From: Brachybacterium sp. P6-10-X1
Lineage (GTDB): Bacteria; Actinomycetota; Actinomycetes; Actinomycetales; Dermabacteraceae
DNA length: 64,000 nucleotides
Reading direction: 5' to 3'
NCBI RefSeq assembly: GCF_001969445.1
Contig: NZ_CP017297.1
Coordinates: 1,922,001 to 1,986,000, forward strand
Part shown: in pieces, positions 25,742-34,058 of the stretch
Numbering within the stretch: position 1 is the stretch's first letter
How the letters are laid out: every line of letters begins with the position of its first letter
Translations under genes and position numbers: made by a program
The notes under the pieces: generated by a model
Seen by the model: the letters and a program-made list of their open reading frames with translations, nothing else
Told to the model about the DNA's origin: nothing
The model's database searches: none

Positions 25742-26658
25742 CCATCCCCCAGTCCACGGACTCCCGCGTCCCCGGCGGCCCGGCCGCCGGGACCTCGCCC
25801 GCTCGCAGCGCCTCCGGCCGCCGCGGCGGGATCGGCACCGATCGCATCAACTGGTCCGCCACCGCAATCCTCATCGTGTGCTCGCTCGCCGTGCTCGTGC
25901 CGTTGTTCGTCACGGTGAACATGTCGCTGAAGACGACGGCGCAGGCGGTCGAGGGCCAGGCCTTCGCCCTGCCGGCCCCCTTCTCGCTCGAGGGCTTCGC
26001 GCAGGCCTGGCAGCTGACCAACTTCCCGCGCGGTCTCGCGATCTCCACGTTCATCACGGCCGTGTCGGTGGTCGGAGAGATCGTGATCTCCGCGCTCGCC
26101 GCCTTCGCGATCGTGCGCAACTGGGACCGACGCCTGTTCCGCTGGTCCTTCTACTACCTGCTGGCGGCGATGTTCATCCCGTTCCCGGTGGTGGCGCTGC
26201 CGCAGGTGAAACTCACCGGCATGGTCGGGCTGGACAACCCCCTCGGGGTCGCGATCCTGCACATCGTGTTCGCCCTCGCCTTCAACACCCTGCTGTTCAC
26301 CGCGTTCCTGCGTTCGATCCCGATCTCGCTCGAGGAGTCCATGCGGGTGGACGGGGCGAGCACCTGGCAGGTCTTCGTACGGCTGATCTTCCCGCTGCTC
26401 GCGCCGATGTCCGCCACGGTGGGGATCTTCGCGTTCCTGGCCTCGTGGAACGACTTCATGATGCCGAGCCTGATCACCACGAACCCCGAGCTGCAGACGC
26501 TGCCCGTCCTGCAGCAGATGTTCCAGACCCAGTTCAGCAACAACTACAACATCGCCTTCGCCTCGTACCTCATGGCGATGGCACCGGCGATCGTGGTCTA
26601 CGTCCTCACGCAGAAATGGGTCATCTCCGGACTCACTCAGGGCGCCGTGAAGTCCTGA
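25738..26658 (+). CDS. Sugar ABC transporter permease, MalG/UgpE type
   Basis: 306 residues, six helices. EAA motif: SLEESMRVDGASTWQVFVRLIFPLL (about 195-219). ATG 25738 overlaps the upstream stop by 4 nt. No ATPase gene follows, so the system probably uses a shared ATPase such as an MsiK-like protein encoded elsewhere (inference). Confidence 0.92.
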   Translation: MTIPQSTDSRVPGGPAAGTSPARSASGRRGGIGTDRINWSATAILIVCSLAVLVPLFVTVNMSLKTTAQAVEGQAFALPAPFSLEGFAQAWQLTNFPRGLAISTFITAVSVVGEIVISALAAFAIVRNWDRRLFRWSFYYLLAAMFIPFPVVALPQVKLTGMVGLDNPLGVAILHIVFALAFNTLLFTAFLRSIPISLEESMRVDGASTWQVFVRLIFPLLAPMSATVGIFAFLASWNDFMMPSLITTNPELQTLPVLQQMFQTQFSNNYNIAFASYLMAMAPAIVVYVLTQKWVISGLTQGAVKS

Positions 26659-26873
26659 CGCCGACGGCCGACGGGGAGCCCTCGAAGCAGGAGGACGACG
26701 TGCCGGCGGTCTGATTCCGCAGCACCGCGGGCCTCCGACCGGAGCACGCGCACGACCCCGGACACGTGCGGCATTCCGCACCGCGCCGGCGGCAGCGGAC
26801 GCCGGCCCACTCGGCCTGGGCCCCGAGGCGAAGGCGCCTGTGCGCGGCACGTGCCGTGTCGCTGCTGCGACCT

Positions 26874-27485
26874 CTACGACGTGGAGCGCCGCTGGGCAGA
26901 GGGCTGTGCCGAGGGGCAGATCCCGCCGAGGACGAAGCCGGTTCTGCGGTCGTAGTCCTCGCGGGAGGGACGGGCCCCGTGCTTGAGAGCAAGTGCATTG
27001 TTGATGGTCAGGACGTGGAGATCGTCCGGCGTCACTCCCTGGGCCAGAACACCGGCGGCGTGCCCGTCCTCGACCAGGTCGTCATGGATGGCCCCTCCTG
27101 CATGGCACAGGATCATCAGCTCCTCCGAGTCGGGGAACTCCTGGAGCAGCACATCGTTGACCGCCGGCACCCGGTACTGCAGATCGCGGAGCGCCCTGAC
27201 GTAGTAGGTGATCCGTTCCAGCACGGCGGGGATGGAGCGCGTGGACTCGATGACCCCGAGCAGCTCGGCCGCGACCACGTCATCGAGGACGGCGTCGATC
27301 AGCCCGGCCCGCCCCCCGAACCGGTTGAAGACGGTCCCCTTGCTCACCCCTGCGACGGCAGCGACGGTCTCGAGCGATGCCGACAGACCCTGCTCACGGA
27401 ACACCTCCACCGCAGCCGCACGGATCCGATCGACATTGCGCCGCGCATCCGTGCGCAGCGTCGATGTGCCCCGGGTGTCGGTCAT
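26874..27485 (-). CDS. TetR-family transcriptional regulator
   Basis: 203 residues from ATG 27485. AAGGAG sits 5 nt upstream, and the upstream in-frame ATG at 27530 would run the coding region through the operator. TetR HTH at about 21-65 (LETVAAVAGVSKGTVFNRFGGRAGLIDAV). The C-terminal ligand domain is unremarkable. Divergent from an NmrA-like gene; two candidate operators lie between them, suggesting repression of both genes. Confidence 0.9.
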   Translation of the reverse strand: MTDTRGTSTLRTDARRNVDRIRAAAVEVFREQGLSASLETVAAVAGVSKGTVFNRFGGRAGLIDAVLDDVVAAELLGVIESTRSIPAVLERITYYVRALRDLQYRVPAVNDVLLQEFPDSEELMILCHAGGAIHDDLVEDGHAAGVLAQGVTPDDLHVLTINNALALKHGARPSREDYDRRTGFVLGGICPSAQPSAQRRSTS

Positions 27486-27510
27486 CATCTCTCCTTCTCC
27501 GCCGAACAAC

Positions 27511-27527
27511 TTGACCACATGGGTCAA
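27511..27527. promoter_or_regulatory. Candidate TetR operator 1 (perfect inverted repeat)
   Basis: TTGACC-ACATG-GGTCAA, 6-bp perfect arms, in the divergent region of the TetR and NmrA-like genes. Confidence 0.7.
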
Positions 27528-27556
27528 CATACTGCAGGGTGACTCCCGACAGGAAG

Positions 27557-27573
27557 TTGACCGCCCGAGTCAG
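27557..27573. promoter_or_regulatory. Candidate TetR operator 2 (imperfect copy)
   Basis: TTGACC-GCCCG-AGTCAG, the same 17-bp architecture as operator 1 with two mismatches in the right arm; centres 46 bp apart. Confidence 0.6.
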
Positions 27574-27658
27574 ATTCTGCGGATCAGCACCTCCACTCTG
27601 GCCGCCGCTTCCCCATCAGCGCCGGCCTCCAGAACCGTTTCGACGAAAGGGCATCATC

Positions 27659-28534
27659 GTGATCATCGTGACCGGAGCGACAGGCACCCTCAACGGGGCC
27701 ACGGTCGACCATCTCCTGGGCCGCGTCCCTCCGTCCCGCATCGGCGTCAGCGTCCGCGACCCCGGGCGGGCGAAGCACCTGGCCGACCAGGGGATCCGCG
27801 TGCGACAGGGCAGCTACGACGATCCCGTGGCGCTGAGGGACTCCTTCGCCGGCGCGGAGCAGGTGCTCCTGGTCTCCTCCAGCGACGTCACTGCCGACGT
27901 CGTCACCCAGCACCGTACGGCCATCGATGCAGCGGTCCAGGCCGGGGCACGGCGGATCCTGTACACCGGTGCCCACGGGACCGGTTTCGACACCCCGTAC
28001 CCGCCGCTGGCGATCCATGCCGCCACCGAACAGCACCTCGCCGCGTCCGGCGTGGCGTGGACCGTGCTGCGCAACGGGTTCTACGGGCCCCTCGGGCAGC
28101 TCCTCGGGCCGTGGCAGGAGACAGGGGTGATCGCCAAGCCGGCCGATGGACCGTTCTCCTGGGTCGATCGGCGCGACGCCGCAGAGGCGGCCGCGGCGAT
28201 CCTCGCCGGTGATTCGACCTTCGAGGGCCCCGTCGATCTGACGCCGCCGTCGCCGGTCACTCTCGCGGACTTCGCCTCGGCGGCCTCGGCCCTGACCGGG
28301 CGCCATATCGAGCGTGTCGTCGTCGACGACGAAGAATGGGTGGCCGACGAGATCGCGCACGGGACCCCGGAGGCGGCCGCCCGGTTCACGCTGTCGATGT
28401 TCCAGGCGACACGGAGCGGTCATTTCGCGCAGCCCGATCCGACCACGCTGTCCCAGCTCCTCGGGCGCGAGCCCAGAAGCGCTGCCGACCAGCTGGCCGA
28501 GCACATCACCGGGCAGGCCAGGCTCCGCTCCTGA
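27659..28534 (+). CDS. NmrA-like/atypical SDR family NAD(P)-binding protein
   Basis: 291 residues from GTG 27659 (AAAGG upstream). The N-terminal TGATGTLNGATVDHLL is the atypical SDR nucleotide-binding motif TGATGxxG. VSVRDPGRAKHLADQGIRVRQGSYDD follows, where NmrA-like proteins discriminate NADP. No SDR YxxxK pair is evident, as in QorB/NmrA-type proteins. Likely an NAD(P)H-quinone oxidoreductase or redox sensor. Its promoter overlaps candidate TetR operators, so induction by a toxic small molecule is plausible. Confidence 0.85.
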   Translation: MIIVTGATGTLNGATVDHLLGRVPPSRIGVSVRDPGRAKHLADQGIRVRQGSYDDPVALRDSFAGAEQVLLVSSSDVTADVVTQHRTAIDAAVQAGARRILYTGAHGTGFDTPYPPLAIHAATEQHLAASGVAWTVLRNGFYGPLGQLLGPWQETGVIAKPADGPFSWVDRRDAAEAAAAILAGDSTFEGPVDLTPPSPVTLADFASAASALTGRHIERVVVDDEEWVADEIAHGTPEAAARFTLSMFQATRSGHFAQPDPTTLSQLLGREPRSAADQLAEHITGQARLRS

Positions 28535-28660
28535 AGCGCTGCGATCCCTCGGCGCCCTCGATCCCACGGGTCCCGCCCTGCGTCCCGCCCCTTGCCCCGG
28601 CCACGGTTCCGGTATCTGATGGAGGGGACGGTTCCGCACGTCCCGCCGAAGGAGGCCACG

Positions 28661-29077
28661 ATGAGAAAGCTGCCGAGGAGGCCGACCGCGACCGGTCCGG
28701 CCGAGACGTTCACCGGATCGGTGCTGGTCGACGGCATCCGCGGTGCGATGGATGGCTCCCGGGTCGCCGTGGCCCACGTCCACTTCGCCCCGGGTGCCCG
28801 CACCTACTGGCACACCCATCCCGTCGGCCAGACCCTCTACGGCACCGACGGTATCGGATTGGTGGTCTCCCGGGACGGCACCGTGGTGACCCTCGAGCCG
28901 GGGCGCACCGTATGGATCCCGCCCCTGGAGGAGCACTGGCACGGAGCGATGGATGACCAGCTCATGGCCCATATCGCGATCCAGGAGGGCGATGATGCCG
29001 ACGAGACGGTGACGTGGCTCGACCCGGTCGGCGACGAGGAGTTCGCCCGCGCGAACGACGCCGCGCGAGCTCGCTGA
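28661..29077 (+). CDS. Cupin domain protein
   Basis: 138 residues; AAGGAGG lies 5 nt before the ATG. A single cupin barrel with motif 1 HVHFAPGARTYWHTHPVGQTLY (metal ligands His/His and possibly Glu replaced) and motif 2 PPLEEHWHGAM. Resembles the small cupins often annotated near carboxymuconolactone decarboxylases. Same strand as the NmrA-like gene, 126 bp downstream. Substrate unknown. Confidence 0.85.
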   Translation: MRKLPRRPTATGPAETFTGSVLVDGIRGAMDGSRVAVAHVHFAPGARTYWHTHPVGQTLYGTDGIGLVVSRDGTVVTLEPGRTVWIPPLEEHWHGAMDDQLMAHIAIQEGDDADETVTWLDPVGDEEFARANDAARAR

Positions 29078-29110
29078 GCGCAGCCGACCGCACGCCGCGG
29101 ACGGCACGGC

Positions 29111-29160
29111 GACGACCACCGACGATCACCGACGACCACCGACGACCACCGACGACCACC
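29111..29160. repeat. Five tandem 10-bp units (GACGACCACC)
   Basis: Five exact 10-bp registers; the second unit has one change (GACGATCACC). Degenerate copies continue to about 29187. Intergenic. Confidence 0.9.
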
Positions 29161-29195
29161 CTATGACCACCCGATGACCACCACCCGAGATCGGT

Positions 29196-29255
29196 GGCGC
29201 ATCGGTCGGCGGCGCATCGGTCTGCGGCGCACCGGTCTGCGGCGCACCGGTCGAC
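29196..29255. repeat. Four tandem 15-bp units (GGCGCAYCGGTCKGC)
   Basis: Four registers of 15 bp with two variable positions, directly after the 10-bp array and before the FGGY kinase stop codon. Confidence 0.9.
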
Positions 29256-29301
29256 CGCACGACGTCCGGCGGTACGTCGACAGTCTCCGTCGGGCGACGG
29301 A

Positions 29302-30924
29302 TCAGTGCAGCGCACGCACCTCGGCCACGGCCGAATAGAGGGCTCGGTGAGCGGCCCGCAGGGCGGCGTGCGACCGGGCGGCCGACGGATCCGGGGCCAC
29401 CGAGCGCCCGCCGGAGCGGAGAGCCAGCGGAAGGATGCTGTGGCCCTGCTCGAGCGCTTCGGCCGCGGCCAGCGCGCACCCGATCAGCGCCGCGTCCGCT
29501 CCGTCGACGGCGCGCACCTCCCTGCCCGTGACGTCGGCGAGCATCCGCAGCCACGGCGCGGAGGCGGCGCCGCCACCGGCGACGGCGAGCGGGCGACTCC
29601 GCTCCCCCGTGCCCCGACCCGCCCGGGACGGCGCCGAACCCGCCGAGGCGAGCGCATGGGCGACGCCCTCGAGGACGGCGGCGTACATGTCGATGTCGCG
29701 AGTGCTCGGGCCCATCCCGACGATGGCGGCACGCAGGTCGCCATCGCGCACCGGGTACCGCTCGCCGTGGATCGAGGGCAGCGCGAGCAGCCCCGTCGGC
29801 CCTCTCCCCTCCCGTGCCTCCCGCTCCTCGAGCCGCGCATCGGCCTCAGCCGGACCCGCGCCGCCCAGCAGCGCGGCACGGGCCCAGTCCGCGGCGGCCC
29901 CGGCGGCCAGCAGCGCCGAGATCCGCAGGACGCGGTCGGTTCCCGCGGCGAGGGCGAGGTGGTGCGAGACCCCAGCCTGCTCGGCGGTCGCCGCACTCCC
30001 AGCGGCCCCGCGCTGGTCGGTCGCACTCCCGTCGGCCCCGCGCTGGTCGACCGCACTCCCGCCGGCCCCGCGCTGGTCGGCCGCGCTCCCGTCGGTCCCG
30101 CGTCGCGGGGTCACCGCGGCCAGCCAGCCGCTGGTGCCGAGGTAGGCGTAGTCATCACCCACCTCGAGGCCGACGATCCCGAGCGTCGTCGCGCCCGCAT
30201 CGCCCGGGGCGAGCACGATCGGCACGCCCGAGGGCACGCCCAGCAGATCCTGCGCCGCGGGATCGGTGCGACCGACGATCTGCCCGGTCGCGGTGGTCAG
30301 CGCAGGCAGCAGCTGCTCGTCGAGACCGGCGGCCCGCGCGATGGCCCCGGAGAACGCCCCCGTGCGCGCCTCCAGCAGTCCGGTGGCGGCGGCCGTCGTC
30401 GGGTCGCACCACCGGCCGCAGCCGAGCGCGGACGCGAGGTACCCGGCCGGGCCGAACACCACGCCGCGGGTTCGCCCCGAGAGCCCGGGATCGGTCCGGA
30501 CCAGGCGTCGGAACATCGCGGCACAGCTGGTGGCATCCTGCACCGTGCCCGTCAGGGCGTTCCACGAGACGCCCCCGCGGTCCAGCTGCGCGTGGATCTC
30601 CTCGGCATCCTGCCCGGCCCGCGTGTCGCTGTAGAGGATCGCGGGCGCGATCGCGCCGTCGGTGTCCAGGAGCAGGAGATCCTGCATCTGGCCGGTGAGG
30701 CTCAGGGCGAGGAGGTCACCGCTCGCGGCCCGGTCACGCAGGAGCTCGGTGATCGCCGTGCGGGCGGCGCGCAGCCAGTCCTGCGGATCCTGCTCCGCTC
30801 CCCCGTCCGCCGTGGTGCGCGTGGGATAGGAGCAGCTCGCCCGGCCATGGACGGCGCCATCGAGGCCGACGAGCGCCGCCTTGGCGGCGGAAGTCCCGAG
30901 ATCCAGACACAGCACGGACGGCAT
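29302..30924 (-). CDS. FGGY-family carbohydrate kinase (xylulokinase-like)
   Basis: 540 residues from ATG 30924. The N-terminal ATPase lobe starts LCLDLGTSAAKAALVGLDG; SLTGQMQDLLLLD near 77 resembles the xylulokinase substrate region. LAPGDAGATTLGIVG (about 235) carries the catalytic Asp, and VAGGGAASAPWLRMLADVTGREV (about 450) is the second FGGY motif. It phosphorylates a pentulose or related sugar. An insertion of three to four DQRGADGSA-like repeats at about residues 270-310 sits between catalytic motifs. No isomerase gene is adjacent. TACTGT 6 nt upstream suggests a leaderless mRNA. Confidence 0.88.
   Translation of the reverse strand: MPSVLCLDLGTSAAKAALVGLDGAVHGRASCSYPTRTTADGGAEQDPQDWLRAARTAITELLRDRAASGDLLALSLTGQMQDLLLLDTDGAIAPAILYSDTRAGQDAEEIHAQLDRGGVSWNALTGTVQDATSCAAMFRRLVRTDPGLSGRTRGVVFGPAGYLASALGCGRWCDPTTAAATGLLEARTGAFSGAIARAAGLDEQLLPALTTATGQIVGRTDPAAQDLLGVPSGVPIVLAPGDAGATTLGIVGLEVGDDYAYLGTSGWLAAVTPRRGTDGSAADQRGAGGSAVDQRGADGSATDQRGAAGSAATAEQAGVSHHLALAAGTDRVLRISALLAAGAAADWARAALLGGAGPAEADARLEEREAREGRGPTGLLALPSIHGERYPVRDGDLRAAIVGMGPSTRDIDMYAAVLEGVAHALASAGSAPSRAGRGTGERSRPLAVAGGGAASAPWLRMLADVTGREVRAVDGADAALIGCALAAAEALEQGHSILPLALRSGGRSVAPDPSAARSHAALRAAHRALYSAVAEVRALH
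29995..30114. repeat. In-frame 30-bp repeats within the FGGY kinase gene
   Basis: Units begin at 29995, 30025, 30055 and 30085 (ACTCCC/GCTCCC marks each) and encode the 10-residue period seen as DQRGADGSAT. The fourth unit is diverged. Confidence 0.9.
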
Positions 30925-30930
30925 GGGGTC

Positions 30931-30936
30931 ACAGTA
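30931..30936 (-). promoter_or_regulatory. -10 element (TACTGT) for the FGGY kinase gene
   Basis: TACTGT, 6 nt, ATG at 30924; leaderless. Confidence 0.55.
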
Positions 30937-31112
30937 GGCGCTCCAGCGGCCCGAGCGGCAGGCGCCCGCGGACGAGCGCCCGGGTCGCCCCGAACACCGG
31001 GTCGTCCCTGTGAGGACAGGACCTGTCCTCCCCATGGTCCAGCATGGACGCGAGGCCGGCGACGCCGCCGTGCCCGAGGGACCCCTACTGCGACCCGACG
31101 ACGGAGGACGCC

Positions 31113-31574
31113 ATGTCCAGCACCATCCAGGTCACCTTCGATGCCCGCGACCCGCGCTCGCTCTCGATCTTCTGGAAGGAGGTGCTCGGGTACGTCCACC
31201 CCGCCCCACCCGGCGTGGAGCTCGCCCCGGGGGCGGATCCCCTCGCCGCCTGGGACGAGTTCCTCGAGGCCCACCAGGTGCCGGTCGAGCTGCGCAACAG
31301 CTCCTCCGCCCTCGAGGACCCCGACGGGGCCGGGCCTCGGATCTTCTTCCAGCAGGTCCCCGAGGACAAGGTCGCCAAGAACCGGGTGCATCTCGACGTG
31401 CGCACCGCCTCCGATCTGCGCGACCAGGAGCGGATGGAGGCGCTCGAGGCCGAGGGCGCGCGGCTGATCGGCCTCGGGGCGGATCGGCTGGCCCGCCATG
31501 ATCCCGAGCCTCCGCTGAGCATCGGATTCCTGGTCCTGGCCGACCCGGAGGGCAACGAGTTCTGCCTCGACTGA
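31113..31574 (+). CDS. VOC (glyoxalase/bleomycin-resistance fold) family protein
   Basis: 153 residues from ATG 31113 (CGGAGG 5 nt upstream). Two beta-alpha-beta-beta-beta modules: IQVTFDARDPRSLSIFWKEVLGY at the start and NRVHLDVRTASDLRDQERM in the second half, ending LVLADPEGNEFCLD, the usual terminal metal/ligand segment. Substrate not predictable. Confidence 0.88.
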   Translation: MSSTIQVTFDARDPRSLSIFWKEVLGYVHPAPPGVELAPGADPLAAWDEFLEAHQVPVELRNSSSALEDPDGAGPRIFFQQVPEDKVAKNRVHLDVRTASDLRDQERMEALEAEGARLIGLGADRLARHDPEPPLSIGFLVLADPEGNEFCLD

Positions 31575-31675
31575 GCGGTGAGTGCGCCGTCGTGATCCGT
31601 GCACCGGTCAGCGCCCTCGACCCGGCGCGCCGGGTCGCGGATACTGGGGACCACCGCACCCGTCAGGAGGCAGAC

Positions 31676-32092
31676 ATGGTCGACGACGACGATGCCCGGC
31701 TCGCCGCGCTCGCCCTGCGCGCGGAGCAGGGGGAACTCACGGCCCCGCCCGCTGCGGCCCGCCGCGGCCCGGAGGCCCGGGCGGATACCCACACGATGCT
31801 GTTCACGGTGCTCGGCCGCCTGCCTCAGGCGGCCGAGAGCGACCTGTTCGGCCCCGGCGTCCAGCGGGTGCTGTACGTCTACTACCCCGAAGGGTCCACG
31901 CTGGTCGGCGCCGTGCTGGATCCCCCGGTCTCGGTCCATGCGCCGACGACGGACGCCCTCGACGCGAAGGTGCGGGCGTATGTCGCCGAGCAGCGCGGTG
32001 TGGTCGAGGCCGACGTCCATCCCTTCGGCAAGCGCGTGGACCGCGCACGCGCCGTGGAGGCGCTCGAGCGCCTGGTCGACGGTTCCCGATAG
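31676..32092 (+). CDS. Hypothetical protein, 138 residues
   Basis: ATG 31676 with AGGAGG 6 nt upstream. Acidic start MVDDDDARLAALALRAEQG, then a central LYVYYPEGSTLVGAVLDPP and a helical C-terminus. No signal peptide or membrane segment. No family recognised. Convergent with the next small gene. Confidence 0.7.
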   Translation: MVDDDDARLAALALRAEQGELTAPPAAARRGPEARADTHTMLFTVLGRLPQAAESDLFGPGVQRVLYVYYPEGSTLVGAVLDPPVSVHAPTTDALDAKVRAYVAEQRGVVEADVHPFGKRVDRARAVEALERLVDGSR

Positions 32093-32142
32093 GTCAGCCG
32101 TCGAGATCCCCGGCAGGCCACTCGCCGGAGGTCACCAGCGGG

Positions 32143-32322
32143 TCAGCCGCGACCGAGGTACTTCCGGGCGCTGTGCTGGGCCTTGTCGATCCTCGCGCGG
32201 TGGCGCGGGGAGGCGCGGCGCGCGGTGTCGGCCGCAGTGTCGGTCAGGCGCCCGGCAATCTGGCGCCCCTTCTCGGTCCGCAGCGCGGCCCGTCCGGCGT
32301 AGAGCAGTCGGCTGAGCTTCAT
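32143..32322 (-). CDS. Small basic protein, 59 residues
   Basis: Open frame MKLSRLLYAGRAALRTEKGR ending KYLGRG, strongly basic and helical, with Ala/Arg periodicity resembling small antitoxin-like or nucleoid-type actinobacterial proteins. No convincing ribosome binding site upstream of ATG 32322. The amino acid composition and position between convergent genes support coding, but this is inference. Confidence 0.55.
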   Translation of the reverse strand: MKLSRLLYAGRAALRTEKGRQIAGRLTDTAADTARRASPRHRARIDKAQHSARKYLGRG

Positions 32323-32391
32323 GGGGCGAGTCGACCACGTGGGACTGGATCCTCTCTGGACGCCCGCTGGGAACAGCTGTGCCCGCAGCGG

Positions 32392-33768
32392 TCAGGACCG
32401 CCAAGGAGCCGGATCCAGCACGAGCAGAAGGATCGGCACCAGCAGCACCGCGGCGACGATGCCGAGCACGGAGAAGCTGGTGGCCACCATGAGCGGGCCG
32501 GCGGCGAACGACGTGGTGGCCCCCAGGAGGTTCGACAGCGCATCCGCGCCGCCCTGCGCGGAGGCGCGCGAGCGGTCCGCGATGGCCGTGGCGAACAGGG
32601 CGGAGGCGGCGACGTTCATGAAGGACCAGCCCAGGCCCAGCAGGACCAGGGAGACCATGACTCCCGCGAGGGAGCCCGCTGCGAAGATCGCGGCGGCCAG
32701 GGAGCCGGCGAAGATCACGATGCCGATCGCGATCGTCCCGCGGTGACCGATCCGGTCCACGAGGATCCCGACCACCGGGGAGAGGCCGAACATCCCGGCC
32801 ACGTGGAGGCTGATGGTGAGGCCGACGACGGTCAGCGATCCGCCCTGGTGCTCGATGTGCACGGGCGTCATGGTCATCAGCGAGACCATGACGACCTGTG
32901 AGGTCAGCAGCGCCACCAGCGCGGTGCGGGCCCGACGGTTCACCCGCAGCGCGGCGACCATGCGGCGGAAGCGCTCGCCCCGGCGGGGTCGGGCGCGAGC
33001 TGCGATCTCCGCGTCCGGGACGACGTCGGCCAGGACGTCGGACGCGGCCTCGGACGTCACCGCAGGATGCTTCTCGGGCCCGGCCCCCGTCACGTCGCGG
33101 GCGGAGGCCCTCTGCCGTCGGGCGAGGACCAGCAGCGGGTCCGGCCGCAGCAGAGCGAAGATCACCGTGCCGGCGAGCAGGGAGGCCACGGCGGCGATCA
33201 GGAACGCCGCCGCGTACACGCTGAGCCCGGTCGCCTCCCCGACCACCTCCCCCGGCACGCCGAGGTTCGGGCCCAGGACGTTGCCGATCGCGCCCATCCA
33301 CACCACGAGGGAGAGGGAGCGGGCCCGGGTCGAGGGGGCGGCGAGGTCGGTCGCCGCGAAGCGGGCCTGCAGGCTCGCCGCCGTTCCCGCACCGGTCATC
33401 AGCAGACCCAGGAACAGCGGGATCACGGTCTCGAACTGCGCCGCGGCGACCAGCAGCGCCGCCCCGGCAGCGGCCACCCACCAGCCGGTGGCCAGCGCGG
33501 TGCGTCGACCTCGTCGCGCGGCGAGGTTGCCCAGCGGGATCCCGAGCAGCGCCGCCCCGAGGGTGGAGGAGGTGCGAGCGAGTCCCGCCCAGGCCTCGTT
33601 GTCGGTGACCTCGCCCGCCAGGAGGATCCCGATCGACGGGGCGACGCCCAGGCCGACGGTGCCCAGGATCTGGGCGATCACGAGCACCACGAGGGTGCGT
33701 CGCTGGGCGGTGTCCCGACCTCCCGGGCGATCCCTCGCCGCGGCGAGGGACGCGGTCGTTCGCGTCAT
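32392..33768 (-). CDS. MFS transporter
   Basis: 458 residues from ATG 33768 (AGGA 6 nt upstream; the ATG at 33807 is an alternative). Twelve predicted helices. The loop 2-3 signature is degenerate (GNLAARRGRRTALA). A long acidic/Ala-rich central loop separates the halves. Loop 8-9 reads GILVDRIGHRGTIAIG. Substrate unknown. A 23-bp inverted repeat lies upstream and a GntR gene is next on the same strand, suggesting regulation by that protein. Confidence 0.88.
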   Translation of the reverse strand: MTRTTASLAAARDRPGGRDTAQRRTLVVLVIAQILGTVGLGVAPSIGILLAGEVTDNEAWAGLARTSSTLGAALLGIPLGNLAARRGRRTALATGWWVAAAGAALLVAAAQFETVIPLFLGLLMTGAGTAASLQARFAATDLAAPSTRARSLSLVVWMGAIGNVLGPNLGVPGEVVGEATGLSVYAAAFLIAAVASLLAGTVIFALLRPDPLLVLARRQRASARDVTGAGPEKHPAVTSEAASDVLADVVPDAEIAARARPRRGERFRRMVAALRVNRRARTALVALLTSQVVMVSLMTMTPVHIEHQGGSLTVVGLTISLHVAGMFGLSPVVGILVDRIGHRGTIAIGIVIFAGSLAAAIFAAGSLAGVMVSLVLLGLGWSFMNVAASALFATAIADRSRASAQGGADALSNLLGATTSFAAGPLMVATSFSVLGIVAAVLLVPILLLVLDPAPWRS

Positions 33769-33942
33769 GCGAGGTCCTGTTCTCTCGTCCTGCACTGCGG
33801 GCGACACGGGGTCGGATGCTGCGGGTGCCGGCGAGTCCGCGCAGGGCGGATGAGGCCGGAGCGCTCCCGCCGCGGTGCATCGCCGAACGGCGGATCGGTC
33901 CTGCTCCCGGACGGACGCGGGGCATCTCCGCAGCCGTCCAGG

Positions 33943-33965
33943 CTAGGACACAACTTGTATCCTAG
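33943..33965. promoter_or_regulatory. Candidate GntR operator upstream of the MFS gene
   Basis: 23-bp near-perfect inverted repeat: CTAGGACACAA-C-TTGTATCCTAG (one mismatched pair). The core resembles TTGTATACAA-type sites bound by FCD-class GntR proteins. It lies between the MFS gene and the GntR gene. Confidence 0.7.
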
Positions 33966-34058
33966 ATGACGGAGAGGGCGTCGTCGAGGCACGATCGGCC
34001 GTGGATGCCGAGAGCCCGTCGAGGAGCCGGCCCCGCCCCGACCACCCGCGGTCAATCT

